A stretch of DNA of 64,000 bases from Cellulosimicrobium cellulans (GCF_007679345.1 NZ_VEGH01000009.1:62001-126000), one strand, 5' to 3'; positions 49,243-60,026 are shown, counted from the stretch's first letter. The notes: generated from the sequence alone by a model not told the origin. Numbers and translations are program-made.

Positions 49243-52200
49243 ATGATGCCCGCGTCGCCTGTGCGTCCCGGTGCTTCTCCCGTGCAGCAGCACGGTCTGT
49301 ACGACCCTGCTGCCGAGCACGACGCCTGCGGTTTCGCGTTCGTCGCGACGCTGCGCGGTACCCCCGGCCGCGACATCGTCGACGCCGGTCTCACCGCGCT
49401 GCTCAACCTCGACCACCGCGGCGCGGTCGGTGCGGAGGAGAACAGCGGCGACGGCGCCGGCATCCTGACCCAGATCCCGGACGCGTTCCTGCGGGACGTC
49501 GTCGACGCCGAGCTGCCGCCGGCCGGCCACTACGCGATCGGCATGGCCTTCCTGCCGCAGGACGACGAGGAGCGTGCCGTCGCGGTGCGCGCCGTCGAGG
49601 CGATCGCGGCCGAGGAGAAGCTCGACGTGCTCGCGTGGCGCGACGTGCAGGTGACGGCCGACCTGGTCGGCCCGACCGCGCGCTCGTCCATGCCGGTGTT
49701 CCGCCAGCTCGTGGTGGCGGACCCGTCGCGCGAGCTCGCCGGCATCGACCTGGACCGCCGGGCGTACCGGCTGCGCAAGCGCGCCGAGCGCGAGCTCGCC
49801 GTGTACTTCGCCTCGCTGTCGGCCCGCACGCTGTCCTACAAGGGCATGCTCACCACCGGGCAGCTGGAGCCGTTCTTCGCGGACCTGTCCGACCCGCGGT
49901 ACGCCTCCGAGATCGCGCTGGTGCACTCGCGGTTCTCCACCAACACGTTCCCGTCCTGGCCGCTGGCGCAGCCGTTCCGGATGATCGCCCACAACGGCGA
50001 GATCAACACGGTGCGCGGCAACCGCAACTGGGTCGCCGCGCGCGAGGGGACCCTGCAGTCGGAGCTGCTCGGCGACCTCGCCCCGCTGCTCCCCGTGTGC
50101 ACGCCGGGCGGCTCGGACTCGGGCTCGTTCGACGAGGTCCTCGAGCTGCTGCACCTGGGCGGCCGTTCCCTGCCGCACGCGATCATGATGATGATCCCGG
50201 AGGCCTGGGAGAACCACGCGCAGATGGACCCCGCGCGGCGGGCGTTCTACGAGTACCACGCGTCGCTGATGGAGCCGTGGGACGGCCCGGCGGCGATGAC
50301 CTTCACCGACGGCACGCTCATCGGCTCGGTGCAGGACCGCAACGGCCTGCGCCCCGGGCGGTTCTGGGTGACGGAGGACGGCCTGGTCGTCATGGGCTCG
50401 GAGGCGGGCGTGCTCGACCTCGACCCGGCGACGGTCGTCCGCAAGGGCCGCCTCGAGCCCGGCAAGATGTTCCTGGTCGACACCAACCAGGGCCGGATCG
50501 TCGAGGACGACGAGATCAAGGCGCAGCTCGCCGCGCAGCGGCCGTACGCCGAGTGGGTCCGGGAGAACTCGGTCCACCTGGAGCAGCTGCCCGAGCGCGA
50601 GCACATCGCGCACTCCTCGGCCTCCGTGCGCCGTCGCCAGCGGACCTTCGGGTACACCGAGGAGGAGCTGAAGATCCTCCTGACGCCCATGGGCGCCTCC
50701 GGCGCGGAGCCGCTGGGCGCGATGGGCTCGGACACCCCTGTCGCCGTGCTGTCCCAGCGCCCGCGGCTGCTGTTCGACTACTTCACGCAGATGTTCGCGC
50801 AGGTGACGAACCCGCCGCTGGACGCCATCCGCGAGGAGCTGGTGACGTCCATCGGCGGCGCGATCGGCCCCGAGCCGAACCTGCTGGAGGACACCCCGCT
50901 GCACGCGCGCAAGCTCGTGCTGCCGTTCCCGGTGCTCGACAACGACGGCCTGGCCAAGATCGTCAAGATCGACAAGGACCCCGCGATGGCGGGCGTGTTC
51001 CGGTCGACGATCGTCCGCGGCCTGTACCGCGCGGCCGGCGGTGGCGAGGCGCTCGAGCAGCGGCTCGAGGAGATCTTCGCCGAGTGCGACCAGGCGATCG
51101 CCGACGGCGTGAGCTTCCTCGTGCTGTCCGACCGCGACTCCGATGCCGACCGCGCACCGATCCCGTCGCTGCTGCTGCTCTCGGCCGTGCACCACCACCT
51201 GCTGCGTCGGCACACCCGCACCCAGGTGTCGCTGGTCGTCGAGGCCGGCGACGTGCGCGAGGTGCACCACGTCGCGCTGCTCATCGGCTACGGTGCAGCA
51301 GCCGTCAACCCGTACCTGGCGATGGAGACCGTCGAGGACCTGGCCGCCAACGGCTACCTCGCGGGCGTCGCGCCGGAGCAGGCCGTCAAGAACCTCATCA
51401 AGGCGCTCGGCAAGGGCGTTCTCAAGGTCATGTCCAAGATGGGCATCTCGACCATCGCGTCGTACCGCGGCGCCCAGGTGTTCGAGGCCATCGGCCTGTC
51501 CCAGCCGCTCGTGGACCGGTACTTCACCGGCACCACCAGCCGGCTCGGCGGCATCGGCCTGGACGTCATCGCGGCCGAGGTCGCGGCGCGGCACAACGAC
51601 GCGTACCCGGCCAACGGCAACCGGCTGGCGCACCGCCGCCTCGCGACCGGCGGCGAGTACCAGTGGCGCCGGGACGGCGAGGAGCACCTGTTCGACCCGG
51701 AGACCGTGTTCCGGCTGCAGCACTCCACCCGCACGCGGCAGATGGACGTGTTCCGCGACTACACGCACCGGGTGAACGAGCAGTCGTCCCGCCTCATGAC
51801 GCTCCGCGGCCTGCTCGAGCTGAAGACCGGCGAGCGGACGCCGGTCCCGGTCGACGAGGTCGAGCCGGTCAGCGAGATCGTCAAGCGGTTCAGCACCGGC
51901 GCGATGTCCTACGGGTCCATCTCGGCCGAGGCGCACGAGACCCTCGCGATCGCCATGAACCGGCTCGGCGCCAAGTCGAACACCGGCGAGGGCGGCGAGG
52001 ACCCGGACCGGCTGCACGACCCCGAGCGGCGCTCGGCGATCAAGCAGATCGCGTCCGGCCGGTTCGGCGTGACGTCCGAGTACCTGACGTTCGCGGACGA
52101 CATCCAGATCAAGCTGGCCCAGGGCGCCAAGCCGGGCGAGGGCGGCCAGCTGCCCGGCCCGAAGGTGTACCCGTGGGTCGCGAAGACCCGGCACTCGACG

Positions 52201-53814
52201 CCGGGCGTCGGCCTGATCTCGCCCCCGCCGCACCACGACATCTACTCGATCGAGGACCTGGCGCAGCTGATCCACGACGCCAAGAACGCGAACCCGCGGG
52301 CGCGGATCCACACCAAGCTCGTCAGCGAGTTCGGCGTGGGCACCGTGGCGGCGGGCGTGGCCAAGGCGCACTCCGACGTCGTGCTCATCTCGGGCCACGA
52401 CGGCGGCACCGGCGCCTCGCCGCTGACCAGCCTCAAGCACGCGGGCACCCCGTGGGAGATCGGCCTGGCCGAGACCCAGCAGACCCTCGTGCTCAACGAC
52501 CTGCGCGACCGCGTCGTGGTCCAGGTGGACGGCCAGCTCAAGACCGGCCGGGACGTCATCATCGGCGCGCTGCTCGGCGCCGAGGAGTTCGGCTTCGCGA
52601 CCGCCCCGCTGGTCGTGTCGGGCTGCATCATGATGCGCGTCTGCCACCTCGACACCTGCCCCGTAGGCGTCGCGACGCAGAACCCCGAGCTGCGGTCCCG
52701 GTTCACCGGGAAGCCGGAGTTCGTCGTGACCTTCTTCGAGTTCATCGCGCAGGAGGTCCGGGAGCTGCTCGCGGAGCTCGGGTTCCGCAGCATCGAGGAG
52801 GCCGTCGGCCACGTCGAGCTGCTGGACTCCCGCAAGGCCGTCGAGCACTGGAAGGCGCAGGGCCTGGACCTGACGCCGGTGCTCGCCGTCCCGGAGCCGC
52901 TGCCCGGCTCGGCCCTGCACCACGTGCAGGACCAGGACCACGGCCTCGACCGCGCGCTGGACAACCAGTTCATCGCGATGGCGTCGGACGCCCTGGAGGA
53001 CGCGCGGCCGGTGCGGATCGAGCTGCCGGTCCGCAACGTCAACCGCACCGTCGGCACGATGCTGGGCCACGAGGTCACCCGCCGGTACGGCGGCGCGGGC
53101 CTCCCGGACGGCACGATCGAGGTCGTGCTGACCGGGTCGGCCGGCCAGTCGTTCGGCGCGTTCGTCCCGCGCGGCATCACGCTGCGCCTCGAGGGCGACG
53201 CCAACGACTACGTCGGCAAGGGCCTGTCCGGCGGCCGGATCGTCGTCCGCCCGGACCGCAACGCCGTGCTGAGCGGCGAGCACAACGTCATCGCCGGCAA
53301 CGTCATCGGCTACGGCGCCACGTCGGGCGAGATGTTCCTGCGCGGCGTCGTCGGCGAGCGGTTCGGCGTGCGGAACTCCGGCGCGACGCTGGTCGTCGAG
53401 GGCGTGGGCGACCACGGCTGCGAGTACATGACCGGCGGCACCGTCCTGGTGCTCGGCCGGACCGGCCGCAACTTCGCGGCGGGCATGTCGGGCGGCACTG
53501 CCTACGTGCTCGACCTCAAGCCCGAGCGCGTCAACGTCCAGGCCGTCGCGGCCGGCGAGCTGGGTCTCGACCCGCTCGACGACGAGGACGCGGCGCTGGT
53601 GACCGACCTGCTGCGGCGGCAGGCGGAGGAGACCGGGTCGCGCGTCGCGGCCGAGCTCCTCGCCGACCCCGCGGCGACCCGTGCCCGGTTCACCCGGGTG
53701 CGGCCGACCGAGTACTCCCGCGTCCGCGCGGCGCTGGCGAAGGCCGAGGCCGACGGCCTCGACCCGAGCGCGCCCGGCGTGTGGGAGGGCATCCTGGAGG
53801 TGGCTCGTGGCTGA
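49243..53814 (+). CDS. gltB: Glutamate synthase large subunit
   Basis: The 1523-residue enzyme transfers the glutamine amide to 2-oxoglutarate. Cys29 of the chosen frame ([15 protein letters not shown]) is the glutaminase nucleophile exposed after propeptide cleavage; [28 protein letters not shown] follows. The FMN-binding synthase domain contains [28 protein letters not shown] and [19 protein letters not shown]. The 3Fe-4S cysteines lie in [15 protein letters not shown]. The C-terminal beta-helix GXGXG domain ends the protein. The ATG pair at 49243/49246 is chosen, with GAGGAC upstream; GTG at 49228 is possible. Its stop overlaps gltD. Confidence 0.95.
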   Translation: MMPASPVRPGASPVQQHGLYDPAAEHDACGFAFVATLRGTPGRDIVDAGLTALLNLDHRGAVGAEENSGDGAGILTQIPDAFLRDVVDAELPPAGHYAIGMAFLPQDDEERAVAVRAVEAIAAEEKLDVLAWRDVQVTADLVGPTARSSMPVFRQLVVADPSRELAGIDLDRRAYRLRKRAERELAVYFASLSARTLSYKGMLTTGQLEPFFADLSDPRYASEIALVHSRFSTNTFPSWPLAQPFRMIAHNGEINTVRGNRNWVAAREGTLQSELLGDLAPLLPVCTPGGSDSGSFDEVLELLHLGGRSLPHAIMMMIPEAWENHAQMDPARRAFYEYHASLMEPWDGPAAMTFTDGTLIGSVQDRNGLRPGRFWVTEDGLVVMGSEAGVLDLDPATVVRKGRLEPGKMFLVDTNQGRIVEDDEIKAQLAAQRPYAEWVRENSVHLEQLPEREHIAHSSASVRRRQRTFGYTEEELKILLTPMGASGAEPLGAMGSDTPVAVLSQRPRLLFDYFTQMFAQVTNPPLDAIREELVTSIGGAIGPEPNLLEDTPLHARKLVLPFPVLDNDGLAKIVKIDKDPAMAGVFRSTIVRGLYRAAGGGEALEQRLEEIFAECDQAIADGVSFLVLSDRDSDADRAPIPSLLLLSAVHHHLLRRHTRTQVSLVVEAGDVREVHHVALLIGYGAAAVNPYLAMETVEDLAANGYLAGVAPEQAVKNLIKALGKGVLKVMSKMGISTIASYRGAQVFEAIGLSQPLVDRYFTGTTSRLGGIGLDVIAAEVAARHNDAYPANGNRLAHRRLATGGEYQWRRDGEEHLFDPETVFRLQHSTRTRQMDVFRDYTHRVNEQSSRLMTLRGLLELKTGERTPVPVDEVEPVSEIVKRFSTGAMSYGSISAEAHETLAIAMNRLGAKSNTGEGGEDPDRLHDPERRSAIKQIASGRFGVTSEYLTFADDIQIKLAQGAKPGEGGQLPGPKVYPWVAKTRHSTPGVGLISPPPHHDIYSIEDLAQLIHDAKNANPRARIHTKLVSEFGVGTVAAGVAKAHSDVVLISGHDGGTGASPLTSLKHAGTPWEIGLAETQQTLVLNDLRDRVVVQVDGQLKTGRDVIIGALLGAEEFGFATAPLVVSGCIMMRVCHLDTCPVGVATQNPELRSRFTGKPEFVVTFFEFIAQEVRELLAELGFRSIEEAVGHVELLDSRKAVEHWKAQGLDLTPVLAVPEPLPGSALHHVQDQDHGLDRALDNQFIAMASDALEDARPVRIELPVRNVNRTVGTMLGHEVTRRYGGAGLPDGTIEVVLTGSAGQSFGAFVPRGITLRLEGDANDYVGKGLSGGRIVVRPDRNAVLSGEHNVIAGNVIGYGATSGEMFLRGVVGERFGVRNSGATLVVEGVGDHGCEYMTGGTVLVLGRTGRNFAAGMSGGTAYVLDLKPERVNVQAVAAGELGLDPLDDEDAALVTDLLRRQAEETGSRVAAELLADPAATRARFTRVRPTEYSRVRAALAKAEADGLDPSAPGVWEGILEVARG

Positions 53815-55288
53815 CCCCCGCGGCTTCATGAAGGTGCGGGAGCGCGAGCTGCCCGCGAACCGTCCGGTGCCCCTGCGGCTCATGGACTGGCGCGAGGTGC
53901 ACGAGCACCGCAGCGCCCAGGACGACCCGCAGTCGGCGACGCTGCTGCACCGGCAGGCCGGGCGCTGCATGGACTGCGGCGTCCCGTTCTGCCACAACGG
54001 CTGCCCGCTGGGGAACCTCATCCCCGAGTGGAACGACCTGGTGTGGCGCGGGCAGTGGGCCGACGCGATCGAGCGCCTGCACGCCACGAACAACTTCCCG
54101 GAGTTCACGGGCCGGATCTGCCCGGCCCCGTGCGAGTCGGCCTGCGTGCTGGGGATCAACCAGCCCGCGGTGACGATCAAGAACATCGAGGTCTCGATCA
54201 TCGACGAGGCCTTCGACCGGGGCCTGGTGCACCCGCAGGTGCCGCAGCGCCTGTCCGGGCACACCGTCGCCGTGGTCGGCTCGGGCCCCGCCGGGCTCGC
54301 GGCCGCCCAGCAGCTCACCCGCGCCGGGCACACCGTCGCGGTGTACGAGCGGGACGACGCGATCGGCGGCCTGCTCCGGTACGGCGTGCCGGACTTCAAG
54401 CTGGAGAAGCGGCACATCGACCGCCGCCTGGAGCAGATGGCCGCCGAGGGCACCCGGTTCCGCCCGAACGTGGCGATCGGCCGGGACATCACCTGGGCGC
54501 AGCTGCGGTCCCGGTACGACGCCGTGGTGGTCGCCACCGGCTCGACCGTGCCGCGCGAGCTGCCGCTGCCCGGCCGCGACCTGGCCGGCATCCACCCCGC
54601 GATGGAGTACCTGTCCCGGTCGAACAAGCTCGTCGCCGGCCAGGACGTCCCGGACGCCATCGACGCGGCCGGCAAGCACGTCGTGGTCATCGGCGGCGGC
54701 GACACCGGCTCCGACTGCGTCGGCACCGCGCTGCGCCAGGGCGCCGCGTCCGTGACGACGCTCGCCATCGGCAAGCAGCCGCCGACCGAGCGCCCGGCGA
54801 ACGCGCCGTGGCCGACCGACCCGGTGCTGTTCGAGGTGTCGTCCTCGCACGAGGAGGGCGGCCAGCGCGACTACCTCGCGTCGACCGTCGCGTTCGTGGG
54901 CGACGACGAGGGTCGCGTCACCCACCTGCGGCTCGCGACCACCGAGTACCTGCCCGACGGCCGCCGCGTCCCGGCGGCCGGCACCGAGCGGGACATCCCG
55001 GCGGACCTGGTCCTCATCGCGATGGGCTTCACCGGCCCGGAGACCGAGGAGCTCGTCGGCCAGGCCGGCGTCGACCTCACCGCGCGCGGCACCGTGGCGC
55101 GGTCGGACGACTTCGCGACCAACGTCCCCGGCGTGTTCGTCGCCGGGGACGCCGGGCGCGGTCAGTCGCTCATCGTGTGGGCGATCGCCGAGGGCCGCGC
55201 CGCGGCCGCGGCGGTGGACACCTACCTGGGCGGCAGCACCGAGCTGCCCGCGCCGGTCACGGCGGGGACCGTGGCGCTGCGGGCCTGA
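53807..55288 (+). CDS. gltD: Glutamate synthase small subunit
   Basis: This 493-residue iron-sulfur flavoprotein passes electrons from NADPH to GltB. N-terminal cysteine clusters [17 protein letters not shown] and [12 protein letters not shown] bind 4Fe-4S centres. The FAD motif is [20 protein letters not shown] and the NADPH motif [42 protein letters not shown] near the end contacts FAD. The GTG at 53807 has GGAGG seven bases upstream and overlaps gltB by 8 bases. A second, similar gene follows after a hairpin. Confidence 0.96.
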   Translation: MADPRGFMKVRERELPANRPVPLRLMDWREVHEHRSAQDDPQSATLLHRQAGRCMDCGVPFCHNGCPLGNLIPEWNDLVWRGQWADAIERLHATNNFPEFTGRICPAPCESACVLGINQPAVTIKNIEVSIIDEAFDRGLVHPQVPQRLSGHTVAVVGSGPAGLAAAQQLTRAGHTVAVYERDDAIGGLLRYGVPDFKLEKRHIDRRLEQMAAEGTRFRPNVAIGRDITWAQLRSRYDAVVVATGSTVPRELPLPGRDLAGIHPAMEYLSRSNKLVAGQDVPDAIDAAGKHVVVIGGGDTGSDCVGTALRQGAASVTTLAIGKQPPTERPANAPWPTDPVLFEVSSSHEEGGQRDYLASTVAFVGDDEGRVTHLRLATTEYLPDGRRVPAAGTERDIPADLVLIAMGFTGPETEELVGQAGVDLTARGTVARSDDFATNVPGVFVAGDAGRGQSLIVWAIAEGRAAAAAVDTYLGGSTELPAPVTAGTVALRA

Positions 55289-55309
55289 GCCCGCGCCCCG
55301 CCGGCCCGC

Positions 55310-55353
55310 CACGACGCCCGCCCGCCCCGCACCCGGGGCCGGCGGGCGTCGTG
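55310..55353 (+). terminator. Hairpin between gltD and the gltD-like gene
   Basis: Outer arms CACGACGCCCGCC (55310-55322) and GGCGGGCGTCGTG (55341-55353), with inner pairing GCCCC/GGGGC; it separates the two paralogues transcriptionally. Confidence 0.75.
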
Positions 55354-55395
55354 CGTGCGGGACGTCCGGCCCACCCGGGTGGGCGGGGCGGCGCC

Positions 55396-55401
55396 TAGCG
55401 T
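55396..55401 (+). promoter_or_regulatory. -10 box for a leaderless start at 55410
   Basis: TAGCGT lies 8 bases before the ATG of the gltD-like gene, so this paralogue has its own promoter. Confidence 0.5.
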
Positions 55402-55409
55402 CACCGGGC

Positions 55410-56888
55410 ATGGCCGACCCCAAGGGCTTCCTCACCCACCGCGCGCGCGAGACCCCGCCGAACCGGCCCGTGCCGGTGCGGCTCCTGGACTGGCAGGAGG
55501 TGCACGGCCACCGCGCCGGGCGCCCCGAGGACGTCGCCCGCGTCCAGCGGCAGGCGTCCCGGTGCATGGACTGCGGCGTGCCGTTCTGCCACCACGCCTG
55601 CCCGCTCGGGGCGCTCGCGCCCGAGTGGAACGACCTGGCGTGGCGCGGGCAGTGGGCCGACGCCGCGGAGCGGCTGCACGCGACGCACTCCTTCCCGGAG
55701 ATCACCGGGCGGGTCTGCCCGGCGCTGTGCGAGGCGTCCTGCGTGCTCGGCCTGCACGACGAGGCGGTGACGATCCGCGAGGTGGAGCTCGCGATCGCCG
55801 AGGAGGCGTTCGACCGCGGGCTCGTCGCGCCGCAGGTGCCGCAGCGGCTCACGGGGCAGACGGTCGCGGTCATCGGGTCCGGGCCCGCCGGGCTCGCCGC
55901 CGCGCAGCAGCTGACCCGGGCCGGGCACACCGTCGTCGTGCACGAGCGCGCCGACGCCCCGGGCGGGCTGCTCCGGTACGGCATCCCGGAGTACAAGCTC
56001 GAGAAGCGGGTCCTGGACCGCCGGCTCGCCCAGATGACGGCCGAGGGCACGCGGTTCCGCTGCGGGGTCGACGTCGGCGTGGACGTCACGGGGGAGGAGC
56101 TGCGGGCGCGGTTCGACGCGGTGCTGGTCTGCGTCGGCTCGACCGTGCCGCGGGACCTGCCGGTGCCCGGCCGGGACCTGGCGGGCGTGCTCCCGGCGAT
56201 GGACTACCTGGTCCCGGCCGGCCGGGCCGCGGCGGCGGGCGGGGAGCCCATGCCGGGCCAGCCGCTGGCGGCCGGGCTGGACGTCGTCGTGATCGGCGGC
56301 GGCGACACCGGGGCGGACTGCCTCGGGACGGCGCTGCGCCAGGGAGCCCGCTCGGTGACGCAGCTGGAGATCATGCCCGAGCCGCCGGCCGCCCGCCGGG
56401 ACGCCGATCCGTGGCCGGTGTGGCCGCTGCTGCTGCGGGTCTCCTCGGCGCACGAGGAGGGCGGGGAGCGGGCGTACGCGGTCACCACCGAGGAGGTGCT
56501 GGGCGACGCCGACGGCCGGGTGCGGGCGCTGCGGGTGCGCGACGTCCGCCTGGTGGACGGCCGGCCGGAGCCGGTGCCGGGGACCGATCGCGAGCTGCCC
56601 GCGCAGCTGGTGCTGCTCGCCCTCGGCTTCACCGGGCCGGAGCCGTCGCCGCTGCTCGCGCAGCTCGGGCTGGTGATCGGCGGGCGACGGACGGTGGAAC
56701 GTCAGGAGAACTTCGGGACCGACGTCCCAGGTGTCTACGTGGCCGGTGACGCAGGACGCGGGCAGTCGCTCGTCGTCTGGGCCGTCGCGGAGGGTCGGGC
56801 CGCCGCGGCGGCCGTAGACTCTGACCTGTCTGGCAGCACCGCCCTGCCTGCTCCCGTCACCGCGAGCACCGTGGCGATGCGTCCGTAG
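55410..56888 (+). CDS. Second glutamate synthase small-subunit paralogue
   Basis: This 492-residue protein is colinear with the preceding GltD over its whole length. Both cysteine clusters are kept ([17 protein letters not shown] and CPALCEASCVLG), as are the FAD motif [20 protein letters not shown], the NADPH motif [20 protein letters not shown] and the ending [22 protein letters not shown]. It probably arose by tandem duplication. It has no gltB of its own nearby. It could be an alternative electron donor to GltB, or serve another partner, as GltD-like NADPH oxidoreductase modules do. A hairpin and a separate promoter divide it from gltBD, suggesting different regulation. Confidence 0.92.
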   Translation: MADPKGFLTHRARETPPNRPVPVRLLDWQEVHGHRAGRPEDVARVQRQASRCMDCGVPFCHHACPLGALAPEWNDLAWRGQWADAAERLHATHSFPEITGRVCPALCEASCVLGLHDEAVTIREVELAIAEEAFDRGLVAPQVPQRLTGQTVAVIGSGPAGLAAAQQLTRAGHTVVVHERADAPGGLLRYGIPEYKLEKRVLDRRLAQMTAEGTRFRCGVDVGVDVTGEELRARFDAVLVCVGSTVPRDLPVPGRDLAGVLPAMDYLVPAGRAAAAGGEPMPGQPLAAGLDVVVIGGGDTGADCLGTALRQGARSVTQLEIMPEPPAARRDADPWPVWPLLLRVSSAHEEGGERAYAVTTEEVLGDADGRVRALRVRDVRLVDGRPEPVPGTDRELPAQLVLLALGFTGPEPSPLLAQLGLVIGGRRTVERQENFGTDVPGVYVAGDAGRGQSLVVWAVAEGRAAAAAVDSDLSGSTALPAPVTASTVAMRP

Positions 56889-56962
56889 ACCATCACCCGC
56901 GCACGTCCCGGCAGGCCCGGCCCACCAGGACGTTCGGTCCGAACCGTCTGTCACGAAAGGCC

Positions 56963-56968
56963 TAGGCT
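56963..56968 (+). promoter_or_regulatory. -10 box for a leaderless pyk start
   Basis: TAGGCT lies 7 bases before the pyk ATG at 56976. Confidence 0.5.
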
Positions 56969-56975
56969 TTCCCCC

Positions 56976-58406
56976 ATGCGTAGAGCGAAGATCGTCTGCA
57001 CCATCGGCCCCGCCACGGAGTCCGCCGAGCAGATCCAGGCCCTTGTCGACGCCGGGATGGACGTGGCGCGGCTGAACCGCAGCCACGGCGACACCGAGGT
57101 GCACGAGCGCGTGTACAACAACGTGCGCGCCGCCGCGAAGGCCTCGGGCCGTTCCGTGGCCGTCCTGGTCGACCTCCAGGGCCCGAAGATCCGCCTCGGG
57201 CGGTTCGTCGAGGGCAAGCACTACCTCAACGAGGGTGACACCTTCACCATCACCACCGAGGACGTGCCGGGCACCAAGGAGCTCGTCTCCACCACCCACA
57301 AGGGCCTGGCCGGCGACGCCCGCGTCGGCGACCCGCTGCTGATCGACGACGGCCGCGTGCTCGTGCGCGTCACCGCCGTCGAGGGCCCGCGCGTCGTGAC
57401 CCGCGTCGAGGTGGCCGGCCCGGTCTCCAACAACAAGGGCATCAACCTGCCCGGCGTGGCCGTCTCCGTCCCCGCGATGAGCGAGAAGGACGAGGAGGAC
57501 CTGCGCTGGGCCCTGCGCGTCGGCGCCGACATCATCGCCCTGTCCTTCGTCCGCAACGCCGCCGACTACGACGACGTGCGCCGGATCATGGAGGAGGAGG
57601 GCCGGGTCGTCCCGGTCATCGCCAAGGTCGAGAAGCCGCAGGCCGTCGAGGCCCTGGCCGAGATCGTCGACGCGTTCGACGGCATCATGGTCGCCCGCGG
57701 CGACCTCGGCGTCGAGCTCCCGCTCGAGCAGGTGCCGCTGGTGCAGAAGCGCGCCGTCGAGCTGGCCCGCCGCAACGCGAAGCCGGTCATCGTCGCCACC
57801 CAGGTGCTCGAGTCGATGACCACCAACCCGCGCCCGACCCGCGCCGAGACCTCCGACTGCGCCAACGCGGTGCTCGACGGCGCCGACGCGGTCATGCTGT
57901 CCGGCGAGACGTCGGTGGGCGACTACCCGATCGAGACGGTCCGCACCATGGCCCGGATCATCGAGGCGACCGAGGAGCTCGGCCGGGAGCGCATCGCACC
58001 GCTCGGCTCGACCCCGCACACCCGCGGTGGCGCGATCACCCGCGCCGCCGCCGAGATCGGCGAGACCCTCGGCGTGAAGTACCTCGTGACCTTCACGCAG
58101 TCCGGCGACTCCGCGCGCCGCATGTCCCGCCTCCGCTCGTCCATCCCGCTGCTGGCGTTCACCCCGCAGGCCTCGGTCCGCAACACCCTGTCGCTGAGCT
58201 GGGGCACGCAGACGTACGAGGTGCCGCAGGTCGAGCACACGGACGCGATGGTCCAGCAGGTCGAGCACACCCTGCGCGCGCAGGGCCTCGCCGAGGTGGG
58301 CGACTACGTCGTCGTCGTGGCCGGCACGCCGGTCGGCGTCGTCGGGTCGACCAACTCGATCATCGTGCACAAGATCGGCGACGACGCCTCGGGCCGCGTG
58401 GCCTGA
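56976..58406 (+). CDS. pyk: Pyruvate kinase
   Basis: This 476-residue glycolytic enzyme makes pyruvate and ATP from phosphoenolpyruvate. Motifs are RRAKIVCTIGPATES, MDVARLNRSHGD (Arg in place of the usual Phe after Asn, frequent in actinobacteria), VLVDLQGPKIRLG, KGINLPGVAVSVPAMSEKDEEDL, the signature VIAKVEKPQAVEAL with the catalytic Lys, and MVARGDLGVELP. VIVATQVLESMTTNPRPTRAE follows. The C-terminal domain is normal in length. Terminator and promoter are both close to the gene, so it is monocistronic. Confidence 0.97.
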   Translation: MRRAKIVCTIGPATESAEQIQALVDAGMDVARLNRSHGDTEVHERVYNNVRAAAKASGRSVAVLVDLQGPKIRLGRFVEGKHYLNEGDTFTITTEDVPGTKELVSTTHKGLAGDARVGDPLLIDDGRVLVRVTAVEGPRVVTRVEVAGPVSNNKGINLPGVAVSVPAMSEKDEEDLRWALRVGADIIALSFVRNAADYDDVRRIMEEEGRVVPVIAKVEKPQAVEALAEIVDAFDGIMVARGDLGVELPLEQVPLVQKRAVELARRNAKPVIVATQVLESMTTNPRPTRAETSDCANAVLDGADAVMLSGETSVGDYPIETVRTMARIIEATEELGRERIAPLGSTPHTRGGAITRAAAEIGETLGVKYLVTFTQSGDSARRMSRLRSSIPLLAFTPQASVRNTLSLSWGTQTYEVPQVEHTDAMVQQVEHTLRAQGLAEVGDYVVVVAGTPVGVVGSTNSIIVHKIGDDASGRVA

Positions 58407-58420
58407 TCCGTCCGCTCCAC

Positions 58421-58460
58421 GCGAGGGCCCCGCAGCGCACGCGCTGCGGGGCCCTCGCGC
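58421..58460 (+). terminator. Terminator after pyk
   Basis: Perfect 18-base arms CGCGAGGGCCCCGCAGCG (58421-58438) and CGCTGCGGGGCCCTCGCG (58443-58460), 4-base loop. Confidence 0.88.
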
Positions 58461-58528
58461 GTGCGGCGACGTGCCGCCGCCGCGTGCGGCGACAGGCCGC
58501 CGCCGCGTGCGGCGACAGGCCGCCGAGT
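58460..58528. repeat. Three 23-base tandem repeats
   Basis: Units start at 58460, 58483 and 58506. Each begins GCGTGCGGCGAC and ends in CCGCCG; copies differ by two bases at most positions 13-14 and at the end. Confidence 0.9.
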
Positions 58529-58586
58529 CTCCGCAACGCGTCTCTGCGCGCGAGCAGACCCGGAGGCGCGAGGTGCAGACTCGGCG

Positions 58587-58661
58587 AGCGGCGCGGCGGG
58601 GGAGCGGCGCGGCGGGCGAGCGGCGTGGCGGGGGAGCGGCGTGGCGCGGAGCGGCGCGCGT
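58587..58661. repeat. Four to five 16-base tandem repeats
   Basis: Units of GAGCGGCGCGGCGGGG start at 58587, 58603, 58619 and 58635, with a shortened copy at 58650; C/T variation occurs at the ninth base. The array ends about 40 bases before the next start. Confidence 0.9.
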
Positions 58662-58702
58662 GGGACCAGGGGCCCTGGTGCGGGCGGGGCGGAGGGTGTT
58701 GC

Positions 58703-59353
58703 GTGGAGCGCATGACCTCCCACCGCGCGGTGCGCGCGCTCGCGATCACGGCCACGGCGGCCGTCGGGTACACCCTCGCCCGCGGGCGGGCGCTGCACTG
58801 GGGCGCGTCCCAGGTCGAGCGGTCCGTCGGGCTGCCGGGCGACGCGCTGGTGCCGGACGCCGACCTGGTGGCGACCCGGGCCATCACCGTGCACGCCCCC
58901 GCCGAGCGGGTCTGGCCGTGGCTGGTCCAGCTCGGGCAGGGTCGCGGCGGCTTCTACAGCTACGACGCGCTGGAGGGCCTGGTCGGGCTCGGCATCACCA
59001 GCGCGGACCGGATCGAGGAGCGCTGGCAGGAGCTCGCCGTCGGCGACGAGGTGCGCCTGGCGCCGCAGGTCGGGCTGGAGGTCGCGGTCCTCGACGCGCC
59101 GCACGCCCTGGTGCTGCACGGCGCCGGTCCGGCGCTGCCCGACGAGGACACGCCGCCGTTCGACTTCGCCTGGGCGTTCGTGCTGCGGCCGGGCGCCACG
59201 CCGGGCAGCTGCCGGCTGGTCGTGCGCGAGCGCTACGCGTACACCGAGCCGTGGGCGCGGTGGATGGTCGAGGGCGTGTCCTGGGTGAGCTGGCTGATGA
59301 CGGAGCGGATGCTGCGCGGCGTGCGGGACCGCGCCGAGGCGGCGCGCGACTGA
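58703..59353 (+). CDS. SRPBCC/START-like domain protein
   Basis: This 216-residue protein starts with a hydrophobic helix (VRALAITATAAVGYTLA), then an SRPBCC ligand-binding fold: ATRAITVHAPAERVWPWLVQLGQGRGGFYSYDALEGLVG, followed by strands and the long C-terminal helix RWMVEGVSWVSWLMTERMLRGVRDRAEA. Such proteins bind hydrophobic ligands in a deep cavity; ligand and role are unknown. The GTG at 58703 is chosen because GGAGG lies 7 bases upstream; the ATG at 58712 lacks a properly spaced site. It lies just after the 16-base repeat array. Confidence 0.82.
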   Translation: MERMTSHRAVRALAITATAAVGYTLARGRALHWGASQVERSVGLPGDALVPDADLVATRAITVHAPAERVWPWLVQLGQGRGGFYSYDALEGLVGLGITSADRIEERWQELAVGDEVRLAPQVGLEVAVLDAPHALVLHGAGPALPDEDTPPFDFAWAFVLRPGATPGSCRLVVRERYAYTEPWARWMVEGVSWVSWLMTERMLRGVRDRAEAARD

Positions 59354-59479
59354 CCCCCGGCCGCGCGTGCTGCGCGCGCCGCACCCGCCCGGCCCCGCCG
59401 CACCGCCGCGCACGTGTCGCCGCCCCGGCATACGGTCGACGACGAGGGCCGCGCACGGCGGCCGGCGAGGGGAGTGCGT

Positions 59480-59989
59480 GTGGACGGCGTGGCGGTGCTG
59501 CAGGACGGGTTCGGCCGGATCGGCGACCTGGTGCACGGGGTGCTCGACGGACTGGGGGAGGACGAGCTGACCGCCCGGCTCGGGCCGGAGGCGAACACCA
59601 TCGCCTGGCTGGTCTGGCACCTGGCACGGGTCGAGGACGCCCAGGTGGCCGACGTCGCGGGCACGGAGCAGGTGTGGACGGCCGAGGGGTTCGCCGAGCA
59701 GTTCGGCCTGCCGTTCGACACCGACGCCACCGGCTACGGGCAGGGCCCGGACGAGGTGGCGCAGGTGCGCGTCGAGGGCGGCCTGCTGCGCGCCTACGCG
59801 GACGCCACCCGCGCCGCGACCGACGCCTACCTCGGCCGGCTGTCCGAGGAGGACCTGGGCCGCGTGGTCGACGAGCGCTGGGACCCGCCGGTCACCGTCG
59901 GCGTGCGGCTGGTGAGCGTGCTCGGCGACGTGCTGGAGCACGCCGGGCAGGCGGCGTTCATCAAGGGCGTGGTGCGCTCCGGGAGCTGA
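59480..59989 (+). CDS. DinB/DUF664 family protein
   Basis: This 169-residue four-helix-bundle protein shows the DUF664 pattern: a first helix LQDGFGRIGDLVHGVLDGL, NTIAWLVWHLARVEDAQVADVAGTEQVW with the conserved His and Asp, ATGYGQGPDEVAQVRV, and VVDERWDPPVTVGVRLVSVLGDVLEHAGQAAFIKGVV with a second His. Members of the DinB/YfiT superfamily are often metal- and mycothiol-dependent transferases in actinobacteria, so a thiol-transfer or detoxification role is plausible. Start 59480 lies 5 bases after AGGGGAG; GTG 59474 is an alternative. Confidence 0.85.
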   Translation: MDGVAVLQDGFGRIGDLVHGVLDGLGEDELTARLGPEANTIAWLVWHLARVEDAQVADVAGTEQVWTAEGFAEQFGLPFDTDATGYGQGPDEVAQVRVEGGLLRAYADATRAATDAYLGRLSEEDLGRVVDERWDPPVTVGVRLVSVLGDVLEHAGQAAFIKGVVRSGS

Positions 59990-60026
59990 CCGGGCCCGAC
60001 CCCGGCGCGCGCGGCAGACTGTCCCG

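Larger units (their letters stand above)
58407..58702. other. Gene-free region with a terminator and two tandem repeat arrays
   Basis: After pyk this stretch holds the hairpin at 58421-58460, a 23-base tandem repeat, an inverted pair CGAGTCT/AGACTCG (about 58525-58585) and a 16-base tandem repeat. Open frames cross it on both strands but have no ribosome site or recognisable product. Confidence 0.6.

Noticed and set aside
49108..54774. A minus-strand open frame of about 1,900 codons opposite gltB and gltD
   Set aside because: Glutamate synthase motifs are unmistakable on the plus strand; the opposite frame has no recognisable fold or ribosome site.
58461..58715. Small protein encoded by the tandem repeats after pyk
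   Set aside because: The frame is simple Arg/Gly/Ala sequence produced by the repeats, with no start signal; the SRPBCC start lies just after.
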